From JAYZVT01 sp050248375 (GTDB lineage Bacteria; Pseudomonadota; Alphaproteobacteria; Rhizobiales; Methyloligellaceae), in contig JBFWSL010000013.1 of assembly GCA_050248375.1 (NCBI GenBank), positions 1-28,154 of the forward strand: 28,154 bases of DNA, written 5' to 3'. The notes beneath the pieces are model-generated. The model searched no databases and was not told the DNA's origin. It saw only the letters and a list, made by a program, of their open reading frames with translations. Below, in pieces: positions 15,261 through 23,622 of the stretch (position 1 is its first letter; every line of letters begins with the position of its first letter). The position numbers and the translations under genes were made by a program.

Positions 15261-16754
15261 ATGAATCGCGAGGGAGAAAATGCCACGCGCGAAGCGCTGG
15301 AAGCGGCGCTGACCGCCAATGCGGCAAATGACGACCTGCGACCCGTCTCGCGCCCGCGCAGCCCGGCGGAAGCACTCGAACCGGCCAGGGCACCGGAGCC
15401 GCCAAGAATGCGTAAGGAACGTCGCAAGCTACACCCGATCCTGAGGATCATGAACGCGCTGATGACACTTCTCGTCATAGCGCTGGTGGGTCTTGGCGGC
15501 CTGGTTTATTTCCTCAAGCAGCAGTTCGACAAGCCAGGCCCGCTGGATCACAGCACAGTGGTCGTGATCCCGAGAGGCGAGGGGGTCAACGGTATTGCGA
15601 CGCGCCTGGAGAATGAAGGCATCATAAACGATCGCCGCATCTTCGTGGCGAGCGTCATCTACTTCAAGGCGCAGGACAAGCTCAAGGCCGGCGAGTACGA
15701 GATACGGAAGAACGCCAGCATGCGCGACGTGCTGGACAAGCTCGTGCAGGGACGCGCCGTCCTCTACAAGGTGACGATACCCGAAGGCTGGACCAGCCAG
15801 CAGATTGTCAACCGGCTTAACGAGGAAGCGGATCTGGAAGGCGAGATTACGGTTGTGCCGCCGGAAGGGTCGTTGCTTCCCGACACCTACAAGTTCGCCC
15901 GTGGCATGAGCAAGCAGGAGATGCTCGAGCGCATGGCCGCCGAGCAGCGCAAGTTCCTGGCCCGTGTATGGGAGGACCGAGATCAGAACCTGCCTATTTC
16001 CACCCCGGAGGAAGCGCTGATTCTCGCCTCAATCGTGGAGAAGGAGACGAGCCGGGCCGACGAGCGGTCGCGTATCGCCAAGGTGTTCATCAACCGGCTG
16101 AACAAGAAAATGCGCCTGCAATCCGACCCGACAATCATCTACGGCATCGTCGGGGGCCAGGGGCCTCTCGGGCGGCCGATCCTGCGGTCGGAGATCGAGG
16201 CAAAGACTCCTTACAACACCTATCAGATCGACGGCCTGCCGCCGACGCCGATCGCCAATCCCGGGCGCGCGGCTATCGAAGCCGTGTTGAATCCGGCCGA
16301 TACCAAGGACCTGTTCTTCGTCGCGGACGGCACGGGCGGTCACGGATTCTCCGAGACACTGGACGAGCACAGGGCGAAGGTCGTTAAGTGGCGCGAGATC
16401 GAGAAAGAGATGCGCGCCAAGCAGCAGCAGGCGAAGGCCGAGGAAGAAGCGAAGAAGGCCGCCGCCGCGGCAGCCGCCCAGAAGCCCGAAGGCGAAGCCA
16501 AGGTCGTGGTCGAGGGCGAGCAGCCGCAACTGTCGCCCAATCTCAAGTTGCCTTCGATTCCGGGGACAACCAGCCTGATCGAGCTGCCGGAAGCCAATCT
16601 CATTCCACCGGGCGTATTAAAGGCGCCGTCTGCCACGGCACCTTCCGCGGCCGTTCCCGCCACGGCGGACCCTGCCTCCGCTGAGCCCGCCGCCGGCGGT
16701 CCGCCTGCGAGCGGCGAAGTGCCGGTGCCAAAGCGCAAACCCGCAACCCGATAG
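15261..16754 (+). CDS. mltG: Endolytic murein transglycosylase MltG
   Basis: Inner-membrane endolytic transglycosylase that cuts nascent glycan strands and so sets peptidoglycan chain length. The 497-residue protein has a cytosolic N-terminal segment of about 60 residues, one membrane segment at about 65-85, a LysM-like region, and the YceG catalytic domain. The predicted catalytic Glu260 lies in LASIVEKETS, followed by the conserved LQSDPTIIYG and YNTYQIDGLPPTPIANPG. The last 110 or so residues form a charged Lys/Glu/Ala helix-like stretch and then an Ala/Pro-rich tail ending in Lys/Arg, longer than in E. coli MltG (340 residues). I chose the ATG at 15261; an in-frame TTG at 15240 is possible. 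It follows fabF after 81 bp. Confidence 0.95.
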   Translation: MNREGENATREALEAALTANAANDDLRPVSRPRSPAEALEPARAPEPPRMRKERRKLHPILRIMNALMTLLVIALVGLGGLVYFLKQQFDKPGPLDHSTVVVIPRGEGVNGIATRLENEGIINDRRIFVASVIYFKAQDKLKAGEYEIRKNASMRDVLDKLVQGRAVLYKVTIPEGWTSQQIVNRLNEEADLEGEITVVPPEGSLLPDTYKFARGMSKQEMLERMAAEQRKFLARVWEDRDQNLPISTPEEALILASIVEKETSRADERSRIAKVFINRLNKKMRLQSDPTIIYGIVGGQGPLGRPILRSEIEAKTPYNTYQIDGLPPTPIANPGRAAIEAVLNPADTKDLFFVADGTGGHGFSETLDEHRAKVVKWREIEKEMRAKQQQAKAEEEAKKAAAAAAAQKPEGEAKVVVEGEQPQLSPNLKLPSIPGTTSLIELPEANLIPPGVLKAPSATAPSAAVPATADPASAEPAAGGPPASGEVPVPKRKPATR

Positions 16755-16777
16755 CCGAATAAGCCGCCCGAGAGATT

Positions 16778-16800
16778 TTTCGCGCATGGGTACCGCGAAA
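16778..16800 (+). repeat. Inverted repeat between mltG and yicC
   Basis: TTTCGCG (16778-16784) and CGCGAAA (16794-16800) form a perfect 7-bp stem with a 9-nt loop, 23 bp after the mltG stop. There is no T-run on the downstream side of either strand, so a terminator is unlikely. It may be an mRNA stem or a protein site. Confidence 0.4.
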
Positions 16801-16843
16801 GGCTATTCTCTGGCCGATTCTGGCGGATTGCGACGCGGGGGCC

Positions 16844-17728
16844 ATGCCACTCAAAAGCATGACTGGATTTGCCAGCCGGGAAGGGTCTCGCGGGTCCGCT
16901 CGCTGGCGCTGGGAAATCCGGACCGTGAATGGCCGCGGGCTGGATATTCGACTGCGCCTTCCGCCCGGGCTCGAAGGCCTTGAGCCGCAGGTTCGGGAGA
17001 TGTGCAAGGCGCGGCTGTCGCGAGGCAATGTTTCGATTTCCCTCAATATCAGCCGGGAAGGCGAAAACGGGGAGATCCGCCTGAACGAAGCGGCGCTGCG
17101 CCAGGTGATTGCCGCCATGGAGCGTGCCCGCCAGATCGCCGACACGCCGCCTGCGGGACTGGACAGCCTGCTTTCGGTTCGTGGCGTGCTGGAATCGGGA
17201 GAGCCGATCCAGGAGCCTGAAGAGGCCGAAGTATTGAATGCGGCCATGCTGGCCAGTCTCGATGATGCGCTCGGTGACCTCGCGCGCATGCGGGAAGGGG
17301 AGGGCGCCCGGCTGGAGGCTGCGATCCGTTCGCAGCTCAAGGAGATCGGCGGGCTTGTGGAAAGCATTGCCCGGTCTCCGGCACGCAAGCCCGAGGCGAT
17401 CGCCATGCGGTTGCGCGAGCAGCTCAAGCGCATCGGTGAAGACAAGACGCTCGACCCGGACCGTCTGCACCAGGAAGCCGTTCTGCTCGCCACCCGTGCG
17501 GATGTGGAAGAGGAGATCGAACGCCTGAAGGCTCATGTGGAAGCGGCCCTGGAGCTGGCGGAATCGGGTGAGCCGGCGGGACGGAAATTCGAGTTCCTGA
17601 CGCAGGAGTTCAATCGCGAAGCCAACACCATCTGCTCGAAATCGAACGACATAGAGATGACGCGCAGCGGTCTGGCGCTCAAGTCGGTCATCGACCAGAT
17701 GCGCGAGCAGGTGCAGAACATTGAATAA
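16844..17728 (+). CDS. yicC: YicC family endoribonuclease
   Basis: YicC-family proteins are endoribonucleases; E. coli YicC has been linked to decay of the small RNA RyhB. The 294-residue protein shows the family N-terminus LKSMTGFASREG, then RWEIRTVNGRGLDIRLRLP. It also has the conserved C-terminal domain (DUF1732) with EFLTQEFNREANTICSKSND and ending with LALKSVIDQMREQVQNIE. The start at 16844 has a G-rich ribosome binding site just before the ATG. It lies next to gmk, which is the usual neighbour in many bacteria, and the two nearly touch. Confidence 0.95.
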   Translation: MPLKSMTGFASREGSRGSARWRWEIRTVNGRGLDIRLRLPPGLEGLEPQVREMCKARLSRGNVSISLNISREGENGEIRLNEAALRQVIAAMERARQIADTPPAGLDSLLSVRGVLESGEPIQEPEEAEVLNAAMLASLDDALGDLARMREGEGARLEAAIRSQLKEIGGLVESIARSPARKPEAIAMRLREQLKRIGEDKTLDPDRLHQEAVLLATRADVEEEIERLKAHVEAALELAESGEPAGRKFEFLTQEFNREANTICSKSNDIEMTRSGLALKSVIDQMREQVQNIE

Positions 17729-17732
17729 CGCG

Positions 17733-18380
17733 ATGGGCAAGGTCCCCCGGCACGGTCTGATGCTGGTTCTCTCCTCGCCGTCGGGAGCGGGAAAGACGAC
17801 CCTGTCGCGCCGTCTGCTCGCCGACGACGGCGAGATCGCCATGTCGATTTCCGCCACGACGCGTGCGAAGCGGCCGGGCGAGACCGATGGCAAGGACTAT
17901 CTGTTCGTCACCCAGGAGAAGTTCGCCGAGATGCGCGAGGCGGGGGAATTCCTGGAATGGGCCAGCGTGTTCGACCACTATTACGGAACGCCGCGCGGGC
18001 CGGTGGAAGATGCGCTGAAGGCAGGCCGCGACGTGCTGTTCGATATCGACTGGCAGGGCGCGGAAAGCCTGACCAAGACCAGCAAGGCCCATCTGGTCAA
18101 GATTTTCGTGTTGCCTCCCACGGGGGCCGCGCTCGAAGAACGGCTTCGCAAGCGTGCCCAGGATGGAGAGGAGGTCGTTCGCCGTCGCATGGCCGGCGCG
18201 AGCAACGAGATCCAGCATTGGGAAGACTACGATTACGTGCTTATCAACGACGACGTCGACGAGTGCCTGGAGGCCATCAAGGCCATAATCACCGCGGAGC
18301 GGTTGAAGCGCTCCCGGCGGCACGGGCTCGACAGCTTCGTGCGGAAGCTGCTGCGCGGACTGTCCGTGGCGCGCTCGTAG
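17733..18380 (+). CDS. gmk: Guanylate kinase
   Basis: Phosphorylates GMP to GDP using ATP in the cytosol. From the ATG at 17733 the protein has 215 residues with the P-loop SSPSGAGKTT at about 14-23. The GMP-binding region follows (SISATTRAKRPGETDGKDY, then EFLEWASVFDHYYGTP), and then DVLFDIDWQGA. A TTG at 17721 in the same frame would overlap yicC by 8 bp and add four residues; neither start has a clear ribosome binding site, so coupling with yicC is likely. Its stop codon is one base from the stop of rsmA on the opposite strand. Confidence 0.96.
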   Translation: MGKVPRHGLMLVLSSPSGAGKTTLSRRLLADDGEIAMSISATTRAKRPGETDGKDYLFVTQEKFAEMREAGEFLEWASVFDHYYGTPRGPVEDALKAGRDVLFDIDWQGAESLTKTSKAHLVKIFVLPPTGAALEERLRKRAQDGEEVVRRRMAGASNEIQHWEDYDYVLINDDVDECLEAIKAIITAERLKRSRRHGLDSFVRKLLRGLSVARS

Positions 18381-18381
18381 G

Positions 18382-19242
18382 TCATCGGCCGGCGGCCGGC
18401 AATTCCCACTGCCGGGTCAGTTCGCAGAACTCCGCGATGTCCAGTTCCTCGGCCCGGCGGGTTGGCTCGATTCCGGCGCGGGCCAGCAACCCTTCCGGGT
18501 CCGCTGTCAGGTTTTTCAGGGAAGCGCGCAGCATCTTGCGGCGCTGGCCGAAGGCGGATGCCGTGACTTTCTGCAAGGCCGTAGCCGATATTCCCGCGAG
18601 AGGGCGAGGGCGCGGTTCCAGGACGACGACGGCGGAATCGACCTTGGGCGGCGGCGTGAAGGCCCGCGGCGGCAAGGTGAAGGCTATACGCGCCTGCGTT
18701 CTCCATTGGGTGATGACACTGAGGCGGCCGTAGGCCTTGGTTCGCGGTCTGGCGACGAGACGTTCGGCCACCTCCTTCTGAAACATGAGCACGAAGCGGT
18801 CGTAGACGGGGGGCCAGGGATCGAGGTTGAGCCAGTTCAGCAGGAGTTCGGTGGCTACGCCGTAAGGCAGGTTGGCGACGATGCGCGCGGGAGCTTGCGC
18901 AAGGCCGGCATAGCTGACTTTCAGGGCATCGTCCTCGATGACAGTCAGGCGGCCGGGACAGGCGGCGGCAATTTCCTCCAGGGCCGGCAGGCAGCGGCGG
19001 TCGCGTTCTATGGCGATCACTCCAGCGGCGCCGGCAGCCAGCAGGGCGCGCGTCAGCCCCCCCGGCCCCGGGCCCACCTCTACGACGGTGACACCGTCAA
19101 GTGCGCCACCGGCGCGCGCGATGCGGCCGGTAAGATTGAGGTCCAGGATGAAATTCTGGCCGAGGCTCTTGCGCGCCGACAGGCCATGACGGGCTATGAC
19201 CTCGCGCAGAGGCGGGAGGCCGTCGCCGGGGCCGCCGCTCAA
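18382..19242 (-). CDS. rsmA: 16S rRNA (adenine1518/1519-N6) dimethyltransferase
   Basis: Dimethylates two adjacent adenosines in helix 45 of 16S rRNA during 30S assembly (KsgA). The 286-residue protein shows KSLGQNFI at about 25-32, SAM motif EVGPGPGGLT at 55-64, the acidic IAIERD strand, the catalytic NLPY at 124-127, and FTPPPKVDSAVV in the second half, with a C-terminal helical domain. Its ATG overlaps the pdxA stop by 4 bp, so both are translated together; pdxA-rsmA is a classic pair. It ends tail to tail with gmk. Confidence 0.97.
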   Translation of the reverse strand: MSGGPGDGLPPLREVIARHGLSARKSLGQNFILDLNLTGRIARAGGALDGVTVVEVGPGPGGLTRALLAAGAAGVIAIERDRRCLPALEEIAAACPGRLTVIEDDALKVSYAGLAQAPARIVANLPYGVATELLLNWLNLDPWPPVYDRFVLMFQKEVAERLVARPRTKAYGRLSVITQWRTQARIAFTLPPRAFTPPPKVDSAVVVLEPRPRPLAGISATALQKVTASAFGQRRKMLRASLKNLTADPEGLLARAGIEPTRRAEELDIAEFCELTRQWELPAAGR

Positions 19243-20270
19243 GCTGCGTGTTCCCGATGATCGGCCATGCTGGCGGCCATCTCCAAAGCGCAGATCAGGC
19301 TGGAGGCGCTGGCCTTTCCGGTCCCCGCGATATCGAAGGCGGTGCCATGATCCGGGGAGGTGCGCACGAAGGGCAGGCCCAGGGTGACGTTGACGGCGGT
19401 ATCGAAGGCCAGGGCCTTGATGGGTACCAGCGCCTGGTCATGGTACATGGCGACAATGGCGTCAAAAGCCCCGCGCTGCCGCTCCTGGAATATGGCATCG
19501 GCGGGGTAGGGGCCGGCGATTTCCATGCCGGCGGACTTCAGCGATGAAATGACCGGGGCGATGATGTCGATCTCCTCGCGTCCCATATGGCCACTTTCAC
19601 CGGCGTGAGGGTTCAATCCGGTCACTCCTATTCTCGGGCGGGCGATGCCAAAGCGCCGCGACAGGCCCTCGTGGGTTGTCACGGCGGTCCGGCGGAGCAG
19701 CGCGTGCGTCAGCTTTCGCGGGACCTGGGCGAGAGGAATATGAATGGTGACCGGGACCACGCGCAGGCCGGCGCTCGCCAGCATCATTACGGGGAAGGGA
19801 GGTTCCGTGCCGGGCCTGGCGGCCAGGTCGGCGAGATACTCGGTGTGGCCCGGGTGGGAGAATCCGGCCTCCTGCAGCACCGCCTTCGAGATGGGATTGG
19901 TGACGACAGCGGCCGCCCGTCCCTGTTGCGTCAGGGCTACCGCCTGCCGGATTGATGTCAGGATTGCCGAAGCGTTGGCCTGTGAAGGTGTTCCCGGCAC
20001 GGCTTTTTCCGCCAGGAGAAAAGGCAGGACCGGCAGGGACGCTGAAAAGCGCGATGTGGCTTCGGCCAGGTCGGATATCTCGGATATGGGGACGGTGACG
20101 CCGAGCCGGGCGGCTCTGTCGTGCAAGGCGGCGGGGTCGCCGAGAAAGGCGAATACAGGCCCCTTCTTCCTGCACGCTGACCATGCGGCCAGGGTGATAT
20201 CAAGCCCGATCCCGGCGGGATCGCCCATCGTGAGGGCCAGGGGGAGCGATTGAGGCGCAGGCCGTGTCAT
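19239..20270 (-). CDS. pdxA: 4-hydroxythreonine-4-phosphate dehydrogenase
   Basis: Oxidises 4-phosphohydroxy-L-threonine in the DXP-dependent route to pyridoxal phosphate. The 343-residue protein starts with TMGDPAGIGLDI. It carries the three metal-binding histidines, His142 in GHTEYLADL, His177 in TIHIPL and His277 in YHDQALVPIK, and also GLNPHAGESGHMG and TSPDHGTAFDIAG. Length is normal. A clear ribosome binding site is not seen; GGA abuts the ATG. It follows the SurA-like gene after 48 bp and overlaps rsmA. It supplies PLP, which alanine racemase in this window also needs, though that link is only general. Confidence 0.96.
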   Translation of the reverse strand: MTRPAPQSLPLALTMGDPAGIGLDITLAAWSACRKKGPVFAFLGDPAALHDRAARLGVTVPISEISDLAEATSRFSASLPVLPFLLAEKAVPGTPSQANASAILTSIRQAVALTQQGRAAAVVTNPISKAVLQEAGFSHPGHTEYLADLAARPGTEPPFPVMMLASAGLRVVPVTIHIPLAQVPRKLTHALLRRTAVTTHEGLSRRFGIARPRIGVTGLNPHAGESGHMGREEIDIIAPVISSLKSAGMEIAGPYPADAIFQERQRGAFDAIVAMYHDQALVPIKALAFDTAVNVTLGLPFVRTSPDHGTAFDIAGTGKASASSLICALEMAASMADHREHAA

Positions 20271-20318
20271 TCCGGGCGCCAGGCCGCTGCGTGCAGTCCC
20301 TCCTGCCGGATGCCGATG

Positions 20319-21281
20319 TCAGTTGCGGTATTCGACATAGGCGGCGCTACGGGCGTCGTCGAGATATCTCTTCGACAGGCGGCCAAACTCCTCAACCAGC
20401 AGCTTGCGGCGCACTTCCTGACGCTGCTCTTCGTCCGAAACGATTGTCTTGCGGTCGCAGAGCGCATAGAGCTCGATGGAGCTGCCCGTGATGCTCGGCG
20501 GAGTAACCTGTCCCGGCTGCGCCGCAAGCAGATAGGCGCGGGTCGGTTGGGGCACCTGGTCCACCATGCGCTTTTCGATCGCGCGCACCGAAGCCTTGCT
20601 CACACCGTTCACGGCACTCTCTACCTGGCCGCAACTGCTGATGCGCTGGCGAAGGGTTTCCGCCTCCGAGAGACGGGCAATGACCGCCCGGGTGTCGGTG
20701 CGGTCCGCGATGTCGAGCCGGATGCGCTGGATCTGGACCTCTTCTTTCTTGGTGCCTTCGCCTTCCTGTCCGGTCATGGCCCGGTCGACATCGCTGTTGC
20801 CGATATTCACTTCCATCCGGAATTTCTTCTGGGAGACTTCGCGCCAGCCGATGCCCGCGCGTATGCGATCGCGCAGCGTCCGCTCGCGGACCCCGACCTG
20901 GGCGAGTGCCGCGACCAACTGATCCTTGGTCATGTCGTTGCCCTTGGCCATGTTCTCCAGGACGGCATCGATATCGGCTTCCGAGACAACGACACCGGAC
21001 TTGCGCGCCTCCTGTATCTGCACCCGCTCGGCGATAAGGTCCTCGATGATCTTCTTGCGGGTGCCGGCATCGACGTCCTTGCGCTGAGTCACCTCCGTAA
21101 AGCGCACGCGCTGGCTGACGTCGAATTGCGTGATCGGTTCGTCGTTGACCAGAACGACTATGGACCGGCCGATTTCCTCCTGCGCCAGGGACGGGCGGGA
21201 GGACAGACCGACGCACAGCATGGCGGATAGCAACGCCAGTGCTGCGCCGGCCGTGAGGATGAATTTGTATCTGCCTGTCAT
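20319..21281 (-). CDS. SurA-like periplasmic chaperone / peptidyl-prolyl isomerase family protein
   Basis: A probable periplasmic chaperone for outer-membrane proteins such as LptD, which is encoded just upstream. From the ATG at 21281 it has 320 residues: a signal peptide (MTGRYKFILTAG, hydrophobic core, cleavage after about SLA in RPSLAQE) and a SurA N-terminal domain. That domain begins IVVLVNDEPITQFDVSQR and contains KKIIEDLIAERVQIQEARKS. A C-terminal half follows, ending in a helix (LLVEEFGRLSKRYLDDAR). That half should hold a parvulin domain but lacks the usual GGDLGW-type motif, so isomerase activity is doubtful. An ATG at 21305 would add eight residues. The position between lptD and pdxA matches surA in E. 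coli. I leave the symbol empty because the parvulin part is divergent. Confidence 0.85.
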   Translation of the reverse strand: MTGRYKFILTAGAALALLSAMLCVGLSSRPSLAQEEIGRSIVVLVNDEPITQFDVSQRVRFTEVTQRKDVDAGTRKKIIEDLIAERVQIQEARKSGVVVSEADIDAVLENMAKGNDMTKDQLVAALAQVGVRERTLRDRIRAGIGWREVSQKKFRMEVNIGNSDVDRAMTGQEGEGTKKEEVQIQRIRLDIADRTDTRAVIARLSEAETLRQRISSCGQVESAVNGVSKASVRAIEKRMVDQVPQPTRAYLLAAQPGQVTPPSITGSSIELYALCDRKTIVSDEEQRQEVRRKLLVEEFGRLSKRYLDDARSAAYVEYRN

Positions 21282-21325
21282 GTCTCGTTCAGCTCGACTA
21301 TCCATGTTCCGAAAAAAAGAATGGA

Positions 21326-23620
21326 TCAGAAGGTTCCCGCATCGATATCGAACGCACCCAGATGCTTGAGTTCGAACCGGAGCATGAGTTTCTGCTCGGG
21401 TTCGATGTCGCGGTCTCGAATGAATGTCTCGTCGTAGTACAGCGTTATGGCGAAGCAATCGTCTGCCCAACGCAGACCGATGGAGTCCGTCAGCCGCTCC
21501 TGGCGCTCAAGGTCGAAGCGGATGTTTCCGAGCATCGACCAATTATCTGTCAATTTCAGGACGCCGCCCGTGGTGATTTCCTGGCGATCATTGAAGATAC
21601 CCTGCGCGGGCTGCGCCTCAAGATTGGTGTAGACGACAGATCCGCTGATGGGGCCGTAAGCCGCGTTGCCGCCGAGATCGAGGCGGCGGACATCGAAGGT
21701 GTCCTCGTCGAAGCGCGCCTGGCTGATGAGGGACAGGTACTGCGTCGGCTGGACGTAGAGGCCAGCCACATAATCCGACGTCGAGGTGGCGAGGCCGGTG
21801 CCGGCGGCGAACGAGTTGTCGCCGGCTATCTGGTAGCTCTGGCCGAACACGGCCCGTACATAGCCGCCATAGACGGACTGCAGCGTGTAGCGAATGCCGA
21901 CGTTGGCGCGCGTGCCGGTCTCGATGCGGTCGTAGCCGGAGAACTTGTCGATGTCGAAGAGCAGCGTGTCGTCGAATACCAGGCTGCGGGCGTCTTCGTT
22001 GGGCACGTCGAACTGGTTGCTGACGTCCGGCCGGGCGATGATCTGGGCGATCGGCTCGAGGACGTGAGAGGCGTTCGCGCCGTGCCGCACCCAGGGATAT
22101 CGGTATTCGATGCCGCCCACGGCCATGCCGCGGGTCAGCGCGTCCTCGTCGCTGCGGATCTGCGTGATCGGGTCGACAACGTTGGAGACCTTGTAGACGT
22201 CGCCGCGGGCTTGCCAGAACGGCGTGAACACCTGGCCGTGGCGGTCGATCATCATGCGCCGCCACTTGAGTTCGGAGATCAGTCTCGTGGAGTCGGGCGC
22301 ATTGTCGGCGGAGAGGCTCAGCACGTTGGTGTTGAAGCTGAGTTCGCCGCCGAGGATCGGGTTCTTGAAGAAGTAGCTGTAGTCGATGACCGGGTGAACC
22401 ACGGACTCGGAGATGGCGGTGTCGGTCGCGAGCAGGCCGCCAAGGTGATAGAGCCGCGCGGAGAAATAATTCCGATCCTTCTGCCCTTCCAGGAAGACCT
22501 CGGAGACGCGGTCCGAGAGCAGGATGCTGTCGAGGTCGTAGTAGCGGCGGAAGGTGTCGTCAGTCTCGGCCGTGACGTCCCAGCCCCAGTGCCACCACGC
22601 GTTGATGTTGAACAGGCCTTGCGTCTTGATGCTGCCGCGGAAATCCTCATCGAGATATCCGATGGGCTTGTCGTCGAAGGTCTGGAAGATGCCGGCGACA
22701 TCGACGTTGTATTTGCCGTTCTCGGTGCGGTGGCGCCAGTTGCCCTTCAGCAGGATGCCGCGCTTCTCCACGATGGCGGGGCTGAAGGTGAAATCGTAGT
22801 TGGGCGCCAGCGCGAAGTAGTAGGGGATCTCGACGATGGTGCCGGATTCGCTGGAGCCACCGATGCTCGGGATCAGGAAGCCGGAACGGCGCTTCACCGA
22901 CGGGTCGGCGTGCTTGAAGAACGGCATCCAGACGATCGGGACGCCGAACAGCTCGAAGGCGGCGTTCTCGTATTCGATCGTGGCTTCCGATTTCTTGTGA
23001 ATGACGCGCTCCGCCTTGACGCGCCAGGTCGGCGGCTTCTCCGGCCTCTCCTCGCAGGGTTTGCACGGTGTGAACGCGCCCTGCTCGAAAATGGTCGTGT
23101 CGCCGCCTTCGCGATAAGCGCGTTCGGCGGCGATGCGGGAGTCGTCGACCGTGACGATCTTGAGCGACCGAAGGAAGCCGTCGCGGAAGTCGTCGGTCAG
23201 GGTGAAATGATCGGCATTGATGAGGGCGCCGTCGGGTTCCTTGATGCGGACGTTGCCTTCCGCGGTCAGGGTGTGGGCGGCGCGGTCGTATACCACGCTG
23301 TCGGCGAGGAGCGTGTAGTTGCCGTAGTAGATTTCGACATTGCCGCGGGCGATGACCCGGTTGTTCTGGTTGTCGTAGATCATCTCGTCGGCCTGCAGCA
23401 GCATGGGCTGGCTGCTTTCGGTCTTGTTCAGGCCGAAGGCTTCCTGGGCAAGCGCGGGGGAGGGCTTGCCGGTGGAAACGACGAGCGCGGCGGTAGGAGC
23501 GACGAGGCCGAGGGCGCACAGCAGCGCCGCCGCGCGCGCGGGAAGGGCGGCGCAGAAATGCCTTATCCGGGCCGACAGGGCCCGGATCGTCAGGACTGTC
23601 ATGGCATCACCGCGCCGCAT
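21326..23620 (-). CDS. lptD: LPS-assembly outer membrane protein LptD
   Basis: Outer-membrane beta-barrel that, with LptE, inserts lipopolysaccharide into the outer leaflet. The 764-residue protein has a long basic signal peptide cleaved near Ala58 (PSPALA|QEA). A periplasmic OstA-type beta-jellyroll domain follows (about 70-180: MLLQADEMIYDNQNNRVIAR, then ARGNVEIYYGN, then LTAEGNVRIKEPDG). The large barrel (DUF3769/LptD C-terminal) ends in the sequence FDIDAGTF with the usual C-terminal Phe. Mature cysteines are Cys186 and Cys189 (TPCKPC) and one near the C-terminus (ADDCFA), fewer than the four in E. coli. I chose the ATG at 23620 because AGGAGG lies about 10 bp upstream; a downstream ATG at 23602 is an alternative. 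The gene starts 2 bp after lptG. Confidence 0.96.
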   Translation of the reverse strand: MRRGDAMTVLTIRALSARIRHFCAALPARAAALLCALGLVAPTAALVVSTGKPSPALAQEAFGLNKTESSQPMLLQADEMIYDNQNNRVIARGNVEIYYGNYTLLADSVVYDRAAHTLTAEGNVRIKEPDGALINADHFTLTDDFRDGFLRSLKIVTVDDSRIAAERAYREGGDTTIFEQGAFTPCKPCEERPEKPPTWRVKAERVIHKKSEATIEYENAAFELFGVPIVWMPFFKHADPSVKRRSGFLIPSIGGSSESGTIVEIPYYFALAPNYDFTFSPAIVEKRGILLKGNWRHRTENGKYNVDVAGIFQTFDDKPIGYLDEDFRGSIKTQGLFNINAWWHWGWDVTAETDDTFRRYYDLDSILLSDRVSEVFLEGQKDRNYFSARLYHLGGLLATDTAISESVVHPVIDYSYFFKNPILGGELSFNTNVLSLSADNAPDSTRLISELKWRRMMIDRHGQVFTPFWQARGDVYKVSNVVDPITQIRSDEDALTRGMAVGGIEYRYPWVRHGANASHVLEPIAQIIARPDVSNQFDVPNEDARSLVFDDTLLFDIDKFSGYDRIETGTRANVGIRYTLQSVYGGYVRAVFGQSYQIAGDNSFAAGTGLATSTSDYVAGLYVQPTQYLSLISQARFDEDTFDVRRLDLGGNAAYGPISGSVVYTNLEAQPAQGIFNDRQEITTGGVLKLTDNWSMLGNIRFDLERQERLTDSIGLRWADDCFAITLYYDETFIRDRDIEPEQKLMLRFELKHLGAFDIDAGTF

Positions 23621-23622
23621 CG

